The position numbers and the translations under genes are program-made. The notes under the pieces were generated by a model, which saw only the letters and a list, made by a program, of their open reading frames with translations, was not told where the DNA came from and did no database searches. From positions 35,557,876 through 35,621,875 of the forward strand of contig OX155950.1 of NCBI GenBank assembly GCA_944548615.1: a DNA stretch of 64,000 bases, given 5' to 3'. Positions within the stretch are counted from its first letter, which is position 1; each line of letters starts with the position of its first letter. Shown piece after piece: positions 42,481-57,150 of the stretch. This stretch comes from Micropterix aruncella. Taxonomy: Eukaryota > Arthropoda > Insecta > Lepidoptera > Micropterigidae.

Positions 42481-43501
42481 TTAAATCTAAATGTTTTTAT
42501 TCAACGAAAAATTTCCACAGTGTCTCTATAAACAAGTCAATATATCAAACAAGTGGCCATTTTTTGACAAAAGTGAGAAGTTAAATAAACTTGTAGAAAT
42601 CTGTAATTTTAAAATGTTTATTGTAATAAAATGGAAAAAAGTATCCGTCCCTATTTTAAAACTAATGCGGCTAAATGAAATAGAACATAATGATGAGAAT
42701 GCCGCAGAAACAGAGGTCGCATGCATGTTTGTAATTTAATGATGTAATAATGTAATGATATTTGCCATTATGCGGTTTCAGTCACACGAGATGGGGAAAA
42801 TACTACTTCGACTAGAATCAAAATATTTGGAGGTTAAATAAACTCATTTTCAAAGAAATATTTTTCGTTGAATATTGTAATGAATTTATAATCTCCGGAC
42901 TACTTTATGAAATCGAAAAATTATGCAAAAATTTACAGATTTTGAGTCAGGGATAAAATTTAAATTGTTAAGATAGAGCAGCAGATAAACAGGTTCTCTT
43001 ATGTCCATATCTGTTCGTGTCTATTATCGATTCATATCTGTCCGTGTATATTACCTGTCCATGTCTATTATATACGGGTTCCTACTTATTATCAAACATC
43101 GTACACGTTGGTGCAAGATTATAGATAGATATATAGAATAACTGTATATGCTAAAAGGAACATTACACTAGATTTAAAATTTTAAATTGACAATGTTGGA
43201 CTTACCACTGTAGCTTAAATTAGGCAATTTGATAACCAGTATTTTTACTTGTTTATAGACGTTTTACCAGTTTATAGATATAATAAAAATTAAATTAATA
43301 TAAATATCAATTTATGCCAATAAGTTAACAAAAAAAATATATTACCCTCTTTTTTTAATATTTTTGCTAAAGGAAGAATAAGGAAGATAAAATATGTCGT
43401 ATTTGGTTATAAACTGTATGAAAGAAAATATTTCTTGAACAACATTTTGAAAGTAATCAATGACGTTTAATGTCTGACAGATTATATGATCTGATTCCTT
43501 A
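42481..43501. other. No confirmed gene
   Basis: An 82-codon plus frame (42491-42739) starts inside the array edge and shows no domain. CTGTTCGTGTCTATTATCGA-like words repeat around 43010-43075 as a short degenerate tandem. Confidence 0.4.
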
Positions 43502-43714
43502 ATGGAGCAGAATGGACCGTCAAAGAGTACCTGTAAACAGATGAGTGATCTAACGAAATGGTGGATTTGTTACCCTTACTTGATCGAAGAGGAAGACCGT
43601 AGCCCCCCAAAGGGTGGCATTCCAAAAAGTGGAAGTTGTATAGTATCGACAAAATATCCAAATTTGTTCGATCGCATTAAGGAAGCTAGTGAAATTGCTC
43701 ATGGAAGCAACTAA
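43502..43714 (+). CDS. Hypothetical ORF, unrecognised
   Basis: 70 codons, less AT-biased than its surroundings, with a Trp/Tyr-rich middle (LTKWWICYPYLIEEEDR) and a Pro/Gly/Ser segment. There is no domain I recognise and no clear splice sites. It might be a coding exon or a decayed element fragment. Confidence 0.2.
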   Translation: MEQNGPSKSTCKQMSDLTKWWICYPYLIEEEDRSPPKGGIPKSGSCIVSTKYPNLFDRIKEASEIAHGSN

Positions 43715-44261
43715 CGGCTAAGATTATGGTTAATAAGGAATAATAGTGACAAAATATAATGCCACTTTATTTATTATTTTGTATTGAAGAGACACGTTAA
43801 AAAACATATATGTTGATTAGCACCATTTTAACAAGCTATTGCTGTCAGAAATATTTATAGAAAGTTATATTTTTAATAATATAATATATAATTTTGAGTA
43901 ATGTATATTTTGTAACTTTAGTTCGTCGACGAAACACAGTTATGATTGTCAATATTTTATTACTCTCTACCTTGACATTTTTAAAGCTTTTAATTAAATT
44001 TTTTTTTCAGGATAATTCTTTGACAGATTTACATTATTGCTATTTTTTGGCCAAGATTTATTTTCTAGAGCCCAGTTTCTTCATCATATATACCTCTGAG
44101 TATGAAAATGGGACGTCGACTTCAGTTAGGACACTAAGAAAGCATCAAAACAATACATAAAACCATTTATTCAAACACCTTGTGTACGAGGAAAAGAAGA
44201 GGTATATTATTCAAAGAAGAATGATGATAACACGTGCGGCGATAAGCTGAGTGCGTTGTCC

Positions 44262-44477
44262 TTATGTTGTGGTATTAGTTAGTGCACGAAACTTGGCAAC
44301 CACGTAAGGCACGTACTGGTTTCTGACGCGTGCCCGGAAACAGCCGTTGCGCATGGTGCGTCCGCAGTGATCTATGACAAGCTTTATTACCTGCCACTGC
44401 CCTTCTCTGAGATCAGAGAATAAAGTGGCAATGAATATAACAATTGAGAATGCAAGAATGATCGTACACGATCGCAT
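44262..44477 (-). CDS. Candidate small secreted protein
   Basis: 71 codons. MRSCTIILAFSIVIFIATLF is a convincing signal-peptide-like start. The rest (DLREGQWQVIKLVIDHCG and on to VVAKFRALTNTTT) is basic with two cysteines. The second half uses many G/C-ending codons (CAC TGC GGA CGC ACC and so on) unlike the AT-rich background, which suggests past coding constraint. AATAAA lies about 95 bp past the stop (near 44165, minus strand). A splice donor CAG|GTAATA at codons 29-31 gives an alternative in which this is only the first exon. I do not recognise the family. Confidence 0.35.
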   Translation of the reverse strand: MRSCTIILAFSIVIFIATLFSDLREGQWQVIKLVIDHCGRTMRNGCFRARVRNQYVPYVVAKFRALTNTTT

Positions 44478-45498
44478 TCTTAAGCTATAATAGGTACAAT
44501 GGGAACCACAACCCTGAATCTACAATTTTTCGAGCAGGAGAAAAATCTTGGCATTGGCAAAATCCTCACTCTTGCATTTAAATATATTGATTTAAAAAAA
44601 CTTACTACACCAATATACGGTGGAATTTTGCGTGACTGGAGATTTTAAGTCCTATCTCCTAAATAAATTTGCACTTTATATTATCTCTTTGCTAACAAGT
44701 TTTCCTTATACTGCATTAACATACAATACATATAAGCAGTGTAAACAGCGCACAAGCCAGACTGTACACACACCTTCAATCCTTAGGTCCAAGCAAATTT
44801 TACTATTTAATCTTGTGCTACATGTTTACACGTCAAGTTTTCATTTCCGCGAATGACTCTACTACCACATCAACTAATATTGACACATCCCTGGCAGAGA
44901 CATCGTACAGTGCACACTCGTACAAAAACTAACTTAGAATGCGTTCCAAAATCAACTGAACAATCGATAGTACGACGCGCCCTGGATGCTGGAATTTGGC
45001 GCCTCCTTAAATTACCACTCGGGACAGTTACCTCCCCCCCCCCCGCCCCCCTTAGATCCGTGGAACCTGCCCTCCAGTTGCAACGGAAGTACTAGTGGAC
45101 TTACTCACCTTACATTTACACTTAAGGAAGTAAGCCATTGTCGGTGCAATTAGGCTGAAGAGGTTTACCCAGTTTAAACCATGAGGTATGGTAGATTATA
45201 CAGAAATCTGCCAGTCAACTAATGAGGTCTCGACCATTGAAACAATTTCAGACATCGTGCTGATAGAACACAACTTCACCAAATCGTTTGAAGTGGTTAT
45301 TCTGAACTGCCACTTTTGGGATGTCACAATGCGGATTTGAAAATGGGTCACTGGTCTGATATAGTGACGGGTCGAAAATAACTGGGTACCGGGATAGGTG
45401 TATTTAATTAAATTTCTATCTTTCAGATAGAAATTCATGCCATCAAAACTTGTGACAGCGAAATTAGTTTAAAATACTTGTGCGGCGCTAAAATCCAT
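44478..45498. other. No gene; C-run near 45032
   Basis: Two plus-strand frames (44620-44856, 44853-45095) and one minus frame (45196-45438) have no domain. A run of about 13 C with short flanking C-tracts is at 45031-45050. Confidence 0.4.
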
Positions 45499-45511
45499 AT
45501 AATGCCGGACA

Positions 45512-46117
45512 ACTTCAGCTGTTAACTTCAACGGGTGAACCCGTCACCTCAGGAAGTTTTAACGATACTTGGGACGAAACAGTCCACTATCTAGTTACGC
45601 CACTCGCCCGTAAGAAGCCAACGCCTTACCGCGAGAAACCGGGTTTGCAACCAGATTTACAACCAGTTACAGCCAGATTTATCCGGCCTACCGACTTGTT
45701 ACGAGTTCGAGATCGCTTGCGCGGTTCTTTCGCGGTTCTCTTGTGTAGCGGTGATTCGGTGTCCACCGAATCTATCTTTTACGGCGTCCTTTGCCCGGTA
45801 TCGGGTAGCCGAATGGTCGTTTAAAGAGCGGCTGCCACAGGATTAACAACCACCCCCGATCTATAGGAAACAAAGCTGTTTCCAGACGCCTGGTCAGTCG
45901 GAAAGCAGAGTCGATTTGCTGACGCCGCACGGTGCAATAACCGTCCAGAAACACCCAAATTACGATTCCCAAGGGAAGTGACCCGCAGGCACAGAGTCCT
46001 ACCCGGGCTCGCACTTGTGCTTGGAGGCTACCGGATGGCTGTTGACGTATGCGTTTGACCGACCCTGTACAGCCAGGTCTTAGTGGCCAAACTGCAAGAG
46101 GGCCCATTCGCTCCCAC
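45512..46117 (-). mobile_element. R-family element with 13-bp target site duplication
   Basis: On the minus strand it starts TGGGAGCGAATGGGCCCTCT and ends GAAGTTAACAGCTGAAGT. It is flanked by ATAATGCCGGACA (45499-45511) and ATAATGCCAGACA (46118-46130), one mismatch in 13. Internal R motifs are all present, including GCTACCCGATACCGGGCAAA and ATCTGGCTGTAACTGG. The 115-codon minus-strand frame across it has no known domain. Confidence 0.8.
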
Positions 46118-46130
46118 ATAATGCCAGACA

Positions 46131-46689
46131 GTCTAGCAGCTCTTAAAACTCTGAACTGCTATGTTTCTTGAGTCAAAGCTCCATTCGGAATATCTAAATA
46201 TCCTAAATCATCTAGTGCCATGGCACGAAGGTGTATAAGGTAACAAAAACGCCTAAAACCTTCTAAATAAAGGAGCCAATATGTCCTTCATAAAACCTAC
46301 TTGATTATCCTTCTTTATTAATAAACCATGGTAATTTTATTTTATGTTCGAAGATGCCATAGAAAATTATTTTAAATCTTTATACTGTTTATTGCAGATG
46401 AAACTTTTACATGTTTTAGCAGGTCTATGTTTGACGGGCTCAATTTGCATATATCCTCGAGTATTGTGGCAATGAATGTTAGATACCCTGGTGAAATTTT
46501 CTTGCTTGCATGAGCGTACAATAGATTATCCAAGATATAGGCTAAAGTAATATTGTATGTTCTGTGATGAAATGACTAGACGAGTTTTGAGGGGGGATCT
46601 TTATTAATTTTTCTGATTGTTTTCGAAAATAAATTTTATATTTCTGTCGTCATCATTACCGTAGAATCTGACTCCAAACACTACAATAC
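46131..46689. other. No gene seen
   Basis: AT-rich DNA, nothing recognised. Confidence 0.5.
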
Positions 46690-46970
46690 TGTAAAAATAT
46701 GCTGTCATATTGGCTATTACAACTTTATTAGTCGCCAGTCAAAATAAGAATGTAGTAGATTTCTAAAACCATTTCCTTAGATTACGGAGCCAGGATATAT
46801 TTCTTTGTCCAAACCTTGTTGCTATTTTGCTTTGTCCAAACCTTGTTGCTATCTTTGGAATGCCGCATAACACGAAATATTCTAAATTGCGTATCTTTAT
46901 TGTCTCGGATATTCTATGCTCTTGCTCAAACGCTTTAAGACATCTCATTCCTGGCTGTGTCAACTCAGCG
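46690..46970 (-). pseudogene. LINE RT C-terminal remnant
   Basis: The minus-strand frame (46763-46963) reads LKAFEQEHRISETIKIRNLE followed by YFVLCGIPKIATRFGQ and ISWLRNLRKWF. It matches the C-terminal K-x-R-K-L-x-Y-(F/L)-G-H ... W-L-(R/K)-x-L-R-x-W-F pattern of RTE-like LINE ORF2 proteins. An internal 29-bp tandem duplication repeats KIATRFGQ. Confidence 0.6.
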
Positions 46971-47604
46971 TCTACGTAGCTAAACTAACTGAATATAATA
47001 TCTGTTTAGAATAAATTTACCTTGGGTTCGTGGCAACATTTTACGCTTTTTATGTTGCTCCTTTTCTCCCCTCTTTGTTCTCTCGACTTGAACGGCCATA
47101 CTCTTTGAGCAAATTCCTTTCAGGCATATGCTATATGGTGAGATACCCTACATCGGTTAAGATGCCACTAACAGATATCGTTTAATATAGCACCTCGGCT
47201 CTTTCGACCCTTTGAGCTTTTTGACAATAAAAGACTGCTTTTTACACGACTGCTTAACAAAACAGGAGTGTAATGTTTTCAGTGTTCATCTATGTATATT
47301 TGCCGTTCCTTTATTTCATCATAACTTCTAAACTCTTGAACCAATTTAGAAGTGTTGTTAAAATTGTTATAACATCCCGGGTGTCATGAGTTAACTTAAC
47401 CGTGCAAATATCAAATAAGTAGTTGCCTAAATGTCGAAATGTCCAAATGTTATTAATTAACATGAATTTATCGTTTCTAGTGTCAGATAAAAATTTATGA
47501 TTAAGTGTATTTTTGGAATATAGGTACATGTATCTATATGGATTAATATACAAACCATAAAAAACCGCTTACTTTTATGGCTGGTAGGGATATATGTGTT
47601 GATT
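46971..47604. other. No gene seen
   Basis: No supported frame; the 80-codon minus frame (47311-47553) is AT-rich and featureless. Confidence 0.5.
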
Positions 47605-47616
47605 ATGTTGATTACA

Positions 47617-48272
47617 TCAAATAGAGTTGTCAACTACAACGGGAGAACCCAGTTTTAACGATTGTTCTTTCTATCTCCCGTGAAGTGAGCGCAGAAGACT
47701 TGGACAAAACAGTCCACCGTCAAGCTCCGTCACATGCCCGTAAGAGGCCAACGCGTTATCCGCGAGATAACCAGGTATGTTACCCAGCGGGTTTACTTTC
47801 ACTCCCTTACTTCCAATTGCGACCAGATTACTCCGGTCTCTCGATTGGTTAGGAGTTTGAGGTCGCTTGCGCGGTCCTCTCCCTTACGAAGCGATGAAAT
47901 GGTGTAAACCGAATCTATCGCGGACCACGGCATCTTTTGCCCGGATGTTCACACAGGATCGGGTAGCCGATGTTAGGAATGATCGGGATGATACGACGAT
48001 GATCGGGACCTCGCTCTGTAGGAAACAGTACTGCTTCCAGACTCCCCCGACAGTCAGAGTGCACAATCGGTTGTCTTACGCCGCACGGTGGGCAGACCGT
48101 CCAGGAACGCCAGTAGGTTGACTCCTAGGGGAAACTAGCTCTAAGATCAAAGTCCTGCCCGGACTCGCACTTCATGCTTAGATGCCGCCGGATGGGTGTT
48201 GACCCGTGGGTGTTACCAACCCTGAACAGAATGGGTATTCGTGGCCAACTCAGCAAGGGCCCATTAGCGCCT
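47617..48272 (-). mobile_element. R-family element with perfect 12-bp target site duplication
   Basis: Flanked by ATGTTGATTACA at 47605-47616 and 48273-48284. On the minus strand it starts AGGCGCTAATGGGCCCTTGC, passes CACCCATCCGGCGGCATCTA, GTCCGCGATAGATTCGG and TACTTCCTACAGAGCGAGGT-like sequence, and ends GTAGTTGACAACTC plus a short A/T stretch (TATTTGA). At 656 bp it is one of the longest copies. It shows no ORF in common with other copies except the short NLSRTTASFAR peptide. Confidence 0.85.
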
Positions 48273-48284
48273 ATGTTGATTACA

Positions 48285-49410
48285 ACAGTTGGTGAAATAA
48301 TGGACATGTTGTCCATTGTATCCCCGATATATCTGTTAATGTGTAGCACTGCTTTACCTGTTCATTACCTGGCCTGTTTTATATTTATAAAATAAACGAA
48401 TTAGAAAGATTTCTGTTACTTAATCAGTGTGTGTGTAGGTACTCTAAACTGCATGTCCGTCCATACCATCCCCAGGCGCCGTATAAAGTATCCCCATACA
48501 CGGGGATAATTTGGACAGATGGATTGCATCTAATTTCTGGCCTTTTTCTGAATAATCTTGGAAAGTTTATATTATGAGTAAAAAACCTAAAGGACTACTA
48601 TAAACATTAGCCTAAAAACCAAAAAAGTAAAGTATTTAGAAAGAAAAATAAAAAATAAAATCCAAAAAGTGATCAAACCATCACCAGTATCCCCTACTAT
48701 AAAATAACATATGTTTTACTTCTCTGGCGTAGACCATTACTTCTACCTGCATTCGTAAGTATGTAGAACAAAACATTGCTATTAATAAATTACCCGTAAC
48801 AACTGATGCTAGCTACTCTTGGCCCGATTATTCCACCTCTATTCATTCAACGACACCCAAAGTAAATACGCTACATATTATTATAGTCTTTACATATTAT
48901 ATATACATCGATAGACGCAGAACTCGTTTTAAGTTTGCCTTTGTTTATCCTTATCTCTATGTGTGCAGAGAAATTTGCTAGCCGACAACGCGTACGCGGC
49001 CAATCGTTTCGCTTTGTAAGCCGCAGTCAAGCGTAATAAACTGACGTTGTTATGGTTCTTTCTCCCCTCACTAAAGAATATTATATTTGCAAGGATATGC
49101 GCATGACGCTGTAAGAGGATACTGCCTGCGGATTTATTTATAAGGCGCTTTAATGAATAATCACCATCGACCTTTTGTAAATTAAACCATGGAGAGTTTA
49201 AAAATATAAATGTATTAACGGCTCATATATGCGGTTTTCAATATTGTAAATCTTTAATACATCCCTAAGTTATAGCGTTTATAATTATTAAATAAAATAT
49301 ATTGTTTAATTACGTTATAAATATATTTTAATCACTGTAATTTTGAGAAATTGATCTTACCGCATAGAATATTGAAACACCTAATATTTCTTTGGAGTTG
49401 ATTGCTAAAT
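48285..49410. other. No gene seen
   Basis: Mixed-composition DNA. CCATACACGGGGATAATTTG near 48492 follows GTATCCCC, a small inverted word. Nothing coding. Confidence 0.5.
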
Positions 49411-50148
49411 ATATAATAATAATAATAATAATAAAACGCTCAATTCGTACGAAAAGGCGAGCTTATTGCCTGCAGGCAATATTTTAGAGCTAACCTATAC
49501 TATTGTATGAACATTATTTGCGAGTAGATACTACATAACTTAACCTATATAAAAAGTATGACAAATAAAATAAGAGAGGATAGAAAGTAATATATATTTA
49601 ACTCTTTGTGGGTACAGAATGTGCCCTACCAAAATAATCTAACACCTATAAGGACGCTAAGGTTTAAAAAGGAGGAGAATGGGAAGGGAAAGGGAATTTA
49701 CGTGGAAGATTTCAAATGATGTCTTAGTCTGTTTTTAAAACTCGTTATGCTTGGCGCATTTCTAACATTTTTCGGCAAAGCATTCTAAAGACGGCTCCAT
49801 GCACGGTGAAAGAGAATGACAAGAAGTCAGTGCTGTGACTAGGGATAGAGAATAGCAAGTTATGTTTTGATCTCAACGGTCGTCCATGAGCCGATAGTGC
49901 AGTAAATCTGCCGGTAAGATAATTGGGAGCGACGCCATTCAAGATTTTGAAAAGCATACAAAGAACTTTTATGTCTCCTTCCTCCCGGGTCGACAGCCGG
50001 TGAAGTTTTTCTCTGTACTCTGTGATGTGGTCAAATTTTCTGAGGCCATGTATATAACGAATGCAGACTTTTTGTAGACGCTCAACTTTGGTGGATAACA
50101 CCTCTGTGAGACCGAGAAATGCGACATCTCCATAATTCAGAAGGCATT
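49411..50148 (-). pseudogene. 5'-truncated LINE of a third APE-type family
   Basis: The minus-strand frame from about 50145 reads LNYGDVAFLGLTEVLSTKVE, RLQKVCIRYIHGLRKFDHIT, then EGDIKVLCMLFKILNGVAPN and YLTGRFTALSAHGRPLRSKH. This is the long post-RT region of a Jockey/CR1 protein, about 130 residues open, before the 3' UTR. The UTR ends with (TTA)n at 49411-49435, the element's tail. The RT core is missing through truncation. Confidence 0.8.
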
Positions 50149-50423
50149 ATATCCGTTGAAATTCTTATTTTGATTATTAATCATCCGTTACTTTTATTTC
50201 TTTTATATTGTTTATTATAATGACTTTCTATTTCATTTAAATTAGATTAAAATGTAGATTTTCATAGTAATTCTCCTAATATAATTACTAATAGGTATAG
50301 TATTTTTTCTATTTTTTGTATTTGTTGTAAATCTATTGATAGTACCTACTTTACTAGGTCATTAAATAATATAAAAAAATACATTTCTTTTACTTGATAC
50401 GTGGTTGAAAATTTGTAATTTAT

Positions 50424-51411
50424 ATGGATGTGGTAAAACCCTGCTAGAGTTATCGCAAGTTGCGAAGAAATTCATATTAAAAATTATTCTACGTATACCA
50501 TATCGCCATCCCACGAAAGAACTTTATAAGGAAGCTAAAGTCCTTGATTGTAGGCAACTTTTTAAAGAAACTTCCCTCTTAAAGCTATTTTAGGCCAGTA
50601 ACTCAAATTTAGGAATAATTTAGAACCGAAGACCTACTAGACAAGTTTTAGAAAATAGCTTAATAAAACCCAGAATGAAAACATCATTTGGACAAAGACA
50701 TTACTCTTTCATTACGCCAAAATTTTACAATCTGATCAATATGGAAATAAACATTAATTTGACATTTAGGGAATTGAAAAATAAGTTAAAGAAATCGTTA
50801 TCGAATTATGACAGACTAACCATACATCAAACGTTAGAAATAATAGTTTAATAAAACTTAGGTGCACAAATTACTAACATATTTTTAAACATGTATGTTG
50901 AGTATATTTTAACATTGAACTAACTACCAAACATTATTTGACTTTGTTGTTATATATTATTTTGAGAATGAGTTGTACTTTTTTTGACTAGGTATTTTTT
51001 ATAATAAATTCTATATTACTTAACGTACCTATATCAAATATTAATGACTGTTTTTTTTTTCTCACATATAACTTTATTTATATTATTTAATCGAATTTTA
51101 TATTATATTTATGGCCGATTATATGATGGAATTGCATTTTATTTATTATATTATCTTTTCATATTTTTTATTAATTTTTTTTTGAAGTCTATATTTTAGG
51201 GCAATTTAGTGTTATTAGCTTTTTACTATAACTTGTACAAAATTAATTGCAATATTATGGTCTTGTCCACCCTAAAACGGGCTAGTCCCAGTTAGGTGAC
51301 AGAATCAAATAAGCAAAAGGTTAAGGTTTTGCCATTCGGTTTCTTTTATTTTTGTAAGCAAATCAATGTTTTATAGTGATTAATTCATAAATAAATAAAT
51401 AAATAATAAAT
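50424..51411 (+). pseudogene. 5'-truncated copy of the main LINE
   Basis: Begins GGATGTGGTAAAACCCTGCT, as at 29599 of the main copy. It gives CGKTLLELSQVAKKFILKII, YRHPTKELYKEAKVLDCRQ and, after two stops, GQRHYSFITPKFYNLINME to the terminal HQTLEIIV. The 3' UTR, including the GGGCTAGTCCCAGTT hairpin (51268-51298), and the TAAA tail are kept. About 85-90% identity by eye. Confidence 0.85.
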
Positions 51412-51469
51412 GAAATAAAAGATTTGACCAACAATCTCAAAACGAAGCGGTAAATTAATTTAAAAAATA

Positions 51470-51682
51470 TTGATTATTTTTAGTCTAAATAATCCAAGAA
51501 ATCGTTCGGCCAAGTTTGTCCGGTCTCGCAAGCAAGCAGAACAACTACGAAAAGCAATTGATATACCGAGGCCGCAAGAGGTGCAGAACTATCAAAGTTT
51601 AAAGTTTGAAGTTCCCTGCTGGACACCCTGTACTTATCCGCTGGCATACTTTGTATGCCGGATATCTCTCGAGTTGAGTTGA
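51470..51682 (+). CDS. Possible isolated exon, unrecognised
   Basis: The frame after TTGATTATTTTTAG, a good acceptor-like context, reads LNNPRNRSAKFVRSRKQAEQ then LRKAIDIPRPQEVQNYQSL. It is charged, balanced and less AT-rich than its surroundings. A matching donor is not obvious and the family is unknown. Chance or a decayed element are alternatives. Confidence 0.2.
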   Translation: MIIFSLNNPRNRSAKFVRSRKQAEQLRKAIDIPRPQEVQNYQSLKFEVPCWTPCTYPLAYFVCRISLELS

Positions 51683-54339
<2,657 letters not shown>

Positions 54340-54733
54340 TTTTGACTAGTTATTATTATATTCAATTTTATATCACTTACAATACTCGTATATTAAATAT
54401 CAATAACGTTTTTAATATTTTTCTTGCGACTTTTTCTTTCTCTTCTTTCTAATAATATTATTTTCCTCTTTATTATAGTTTTAGGTCTATCCTATTTGTC
54501 ACGCGCTATTAACCGGAATTGTGTATTCCCTTAAATGACGATTTTATAAAAGAATTGCCTTTTTTTAAGGATCACACAATATTAGAGCCCTCTCCACCAT
54601 AAAATGGGCTAGTTCCAGTTGGGTGACAGAATTAATATAGCTTAAAATTAAGGTTTTGCTATTCGGTTCCTGTTATTTTTGTAATCACAATTAATAGCAA
54701 TAATTCCTAAATAAACGACTAAATAATAAACAA
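54340..54733 (+). repeat. 3' UTR-only copy of the main LINE
   Basis: Matches the 3' UTR at 30130-30570: CCACCATAAAATGGGCTAGT, CCAGTTGGGTGACAGAATTA, TTTTGCTATTCGGTTCCTGT and a TAAATAAA tail. No ORF2 sequence remains. Confidence 0.75.
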
Positions 54734-55914
54734 TGTTGTTTCCAAGAGTTGTCGCGAACTCGGGTTTACTTTATTACAAAATAAAGCTATATTTCCATAA
54801 CAACCCGTCAGAATGAATCACCTCACAGATCACCACAGACTTGATGTTTGAAAAAAGTAGCAGAACTATTAAATAACTAAATTTAATGTCAAGCTCTCCC
54901 AGAAACCAAAATTTGCTTTGCTTTCAAACATAAAATCTTTGGGTAAGTCGGTACCACCTCATCCCTTATATATCCACTTTCCGACACCCGCACCAAAACT
55001 CAGAACTTTGTTGGAGCAACGTCGTATTTACTATCATCGTTACATGTATATTCCTCATTTTCATCTTTTGTTGTTTTTAACGACGGTGATGACACGAATG
55101 ACGGAAAATGTTGGAAAGATTCTAAAGAGGATATCTTTAATCTGAATATTTTTGGCAGATGCGGTTCATATATTTCTTTTTATATCTAAGAAAAAAATCA
55201 GTTTATACCTTTTAAAATAAAGCCTTATTTTATTTTAAATACCTTTTAAAATAAATACCTTTTAAAATAAAGACAATTATAATTGAAACTTAGCATAAAT
55301 TTTCATATCTGGTAATGGCGGTCAACGTCCGGCACTACCCGCACAATATAACCTGAATAACCCCGACTTGTCAAAACGTTTTCCTTCGACAGTTACCGAA
55401 AATCGAACAAAACAAAATGATTAGCGAATGAAAGATATCAAAGAGTATAAGTATATTAGCTTATATTGTACTTTAAAAAAGATGTTTATTTATAGCCAAC
55501 AAGGAAAAATCACGGGAACTTCTGTCACACAGCGCTCAAGCGTCGCAATATGCCGGCGCTTTGTCAGTTGGTCTAGACGGGTATCCATTAAATAGCACCA
55601 CTTGTATTTTTGGATAAATATTGACGGAACCACAGAACAAAGAACATACGCGCACAACCCCCGTAATAGGGTTTAAAGTTCAACGTTCTTTATTGAATTA
55701 ATATAAGCGGACTTAATATTGGCAATAGAACATATAATATTTTATGGTTTTATGATATATTTGATATGATGATTTTATTATAAAAACACATTTAGGTTGC
55801 ATATTAATATTGCTGTGTTATCATATTAAAATAATAAAATAATCGAAATCGATTAAAAAAAAGTCGATTTGAAAATGCAAAACAAATTGATAATAGTGCT
55901 CATAACAATCATCA
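54734..55914. other. No gene seen
   Basis: TACCTTTTAAAATAAAG words recur three times at about 55207-55272, a short degenerate tandem. A GC-richer patch near 55500-55570 (CAGCGCTCAAGCGTCGCAAT) has no frame. Confidence 0.45.
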
Positions 55915-56086
55915 CATTTATATTCAAAAGATATTTAAAATCTTATATAAATGGTCTTTAAAAGACGTAATTTTTTGAATAATTTGAATATTCCTGTATG
56001 ATATTCCATTTATATTCAAAAGATATTTAAAATCTTATATAAATGGTCTTTAAAAGACGTAATTTTTTGAATAATTTGAATATCCT
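55915..56086 (+). repeat. 92-bp tandem duplication at a LINE 5' junction
   Basis: CATTTATATTCAAAAGATAT to GAATAATTTGAATAT occurs at 55915 and 56007 and is almost identical. The second unit runs directly into the truncated 5' end of the LINE at 56087. Confidence 0.9.
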
Positions 56087-57150
56087 TCAAAACTCTTTGA
56101 AAGTTTATCATGCTTTATGTGAATCGCTTATTACTTGTGGCATAATCTTATGGGGTGGATGGTCTAAATCCCTGCTGGAGCCTTTGCAAGTTGCACAGAA
56201 AATAATATTAAAAATTATCCTCCACAGACCATATCGCCATCCCACCAATGAGCTTTATAGGGAAGCCAAAGTCCTTTATCGTAGGTAATAGTATTATATA
56301 TTTCTTTAAACTTTCTTCTTAAAGCTGTATTTTGACAATCTACTTTCAGAATACTTCAGAACGAAAGACTTACAAGAGAAGTGTTAGAAAATAACATAGT
56401 ACATAATATCCAGGTGTCCATAACATCCAGTTACCAATCTTTTAATGCGCCGATATTTTACAACTTGATCAATTTGGTTAAAATATTCTTTGAAATTTGG
56501 AATATACTACATAAAAATAAAATAATGAAATGGTTAATAGACTAACCATACATCGAATTTGTGAGAAATTATAATTTGTTATAGTTTGGTGCAAAAATAA
56601 TGATTATATTTTTAACTAGGTATGTTGATTATATTTTTAACATTGCATTATTAGCAAGCATTCTTAAGTATTTTGCGTTATTCATTGGATTTACTTTATA
56701 TTGATTAGGTAATATATTTTCATTTTATTAAACTTACCGTGTATTATAATATGTTGTTAACTTTTTGATTTTGTTAATTTTTGTATATTTTAGTCATCAC
56801 GTTTTTTGTTTCTTTTACTTTTAATTCGATTCTATTTGTGTCGCTTTATTTAAGAGAATTTTAGTTTCTATTAAAATGCCGATTTTGTAATGCAATTTCG
56901 GTTCCTTTTTTGGAGGGTCACATTTTAAGGTAATTTTTATTTAAGGAGCATGTTAGTACAACGTTCAAACAATGTTTGTATTGTTCTCTAACAAAAAAAT
57001 ATGACCTGTTTACCGTATAACACGTTATCCCCAGTTGGGTGAAACAATCGTATAAGCATACGATCAAGGTTTTTTCATTTGGTTCCTGTTATTATTGTAG
57101 TGAAAATCTGTATTTTATAGAAATTCATTCTTAAATAAATAATTAATAAA
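56087..57150 (+). pseudogene. 5'-truncated copy of the main LINE, diverged
   Basis: Reads NSLKVYHALCESLITCGIIL, WGGWSKSLLEPLQVAQKI and YRHPTNELYREAKVL, then stops at 56288. Later pieces and the 3' UTR (CCCCAGTTGGGTGAAACAAT near 57030, TTTGGTTCCTGTTATT, TAAATAAATAATTAATAAAC) continue to about 57150. It is more diverged than the copy at 50424. Confidence 0.8.

Noticed and set aside
45772..46119. 115-codon minus-strand frame in an R element
   Set aside because: Not conserved in other R copies and no known domain.
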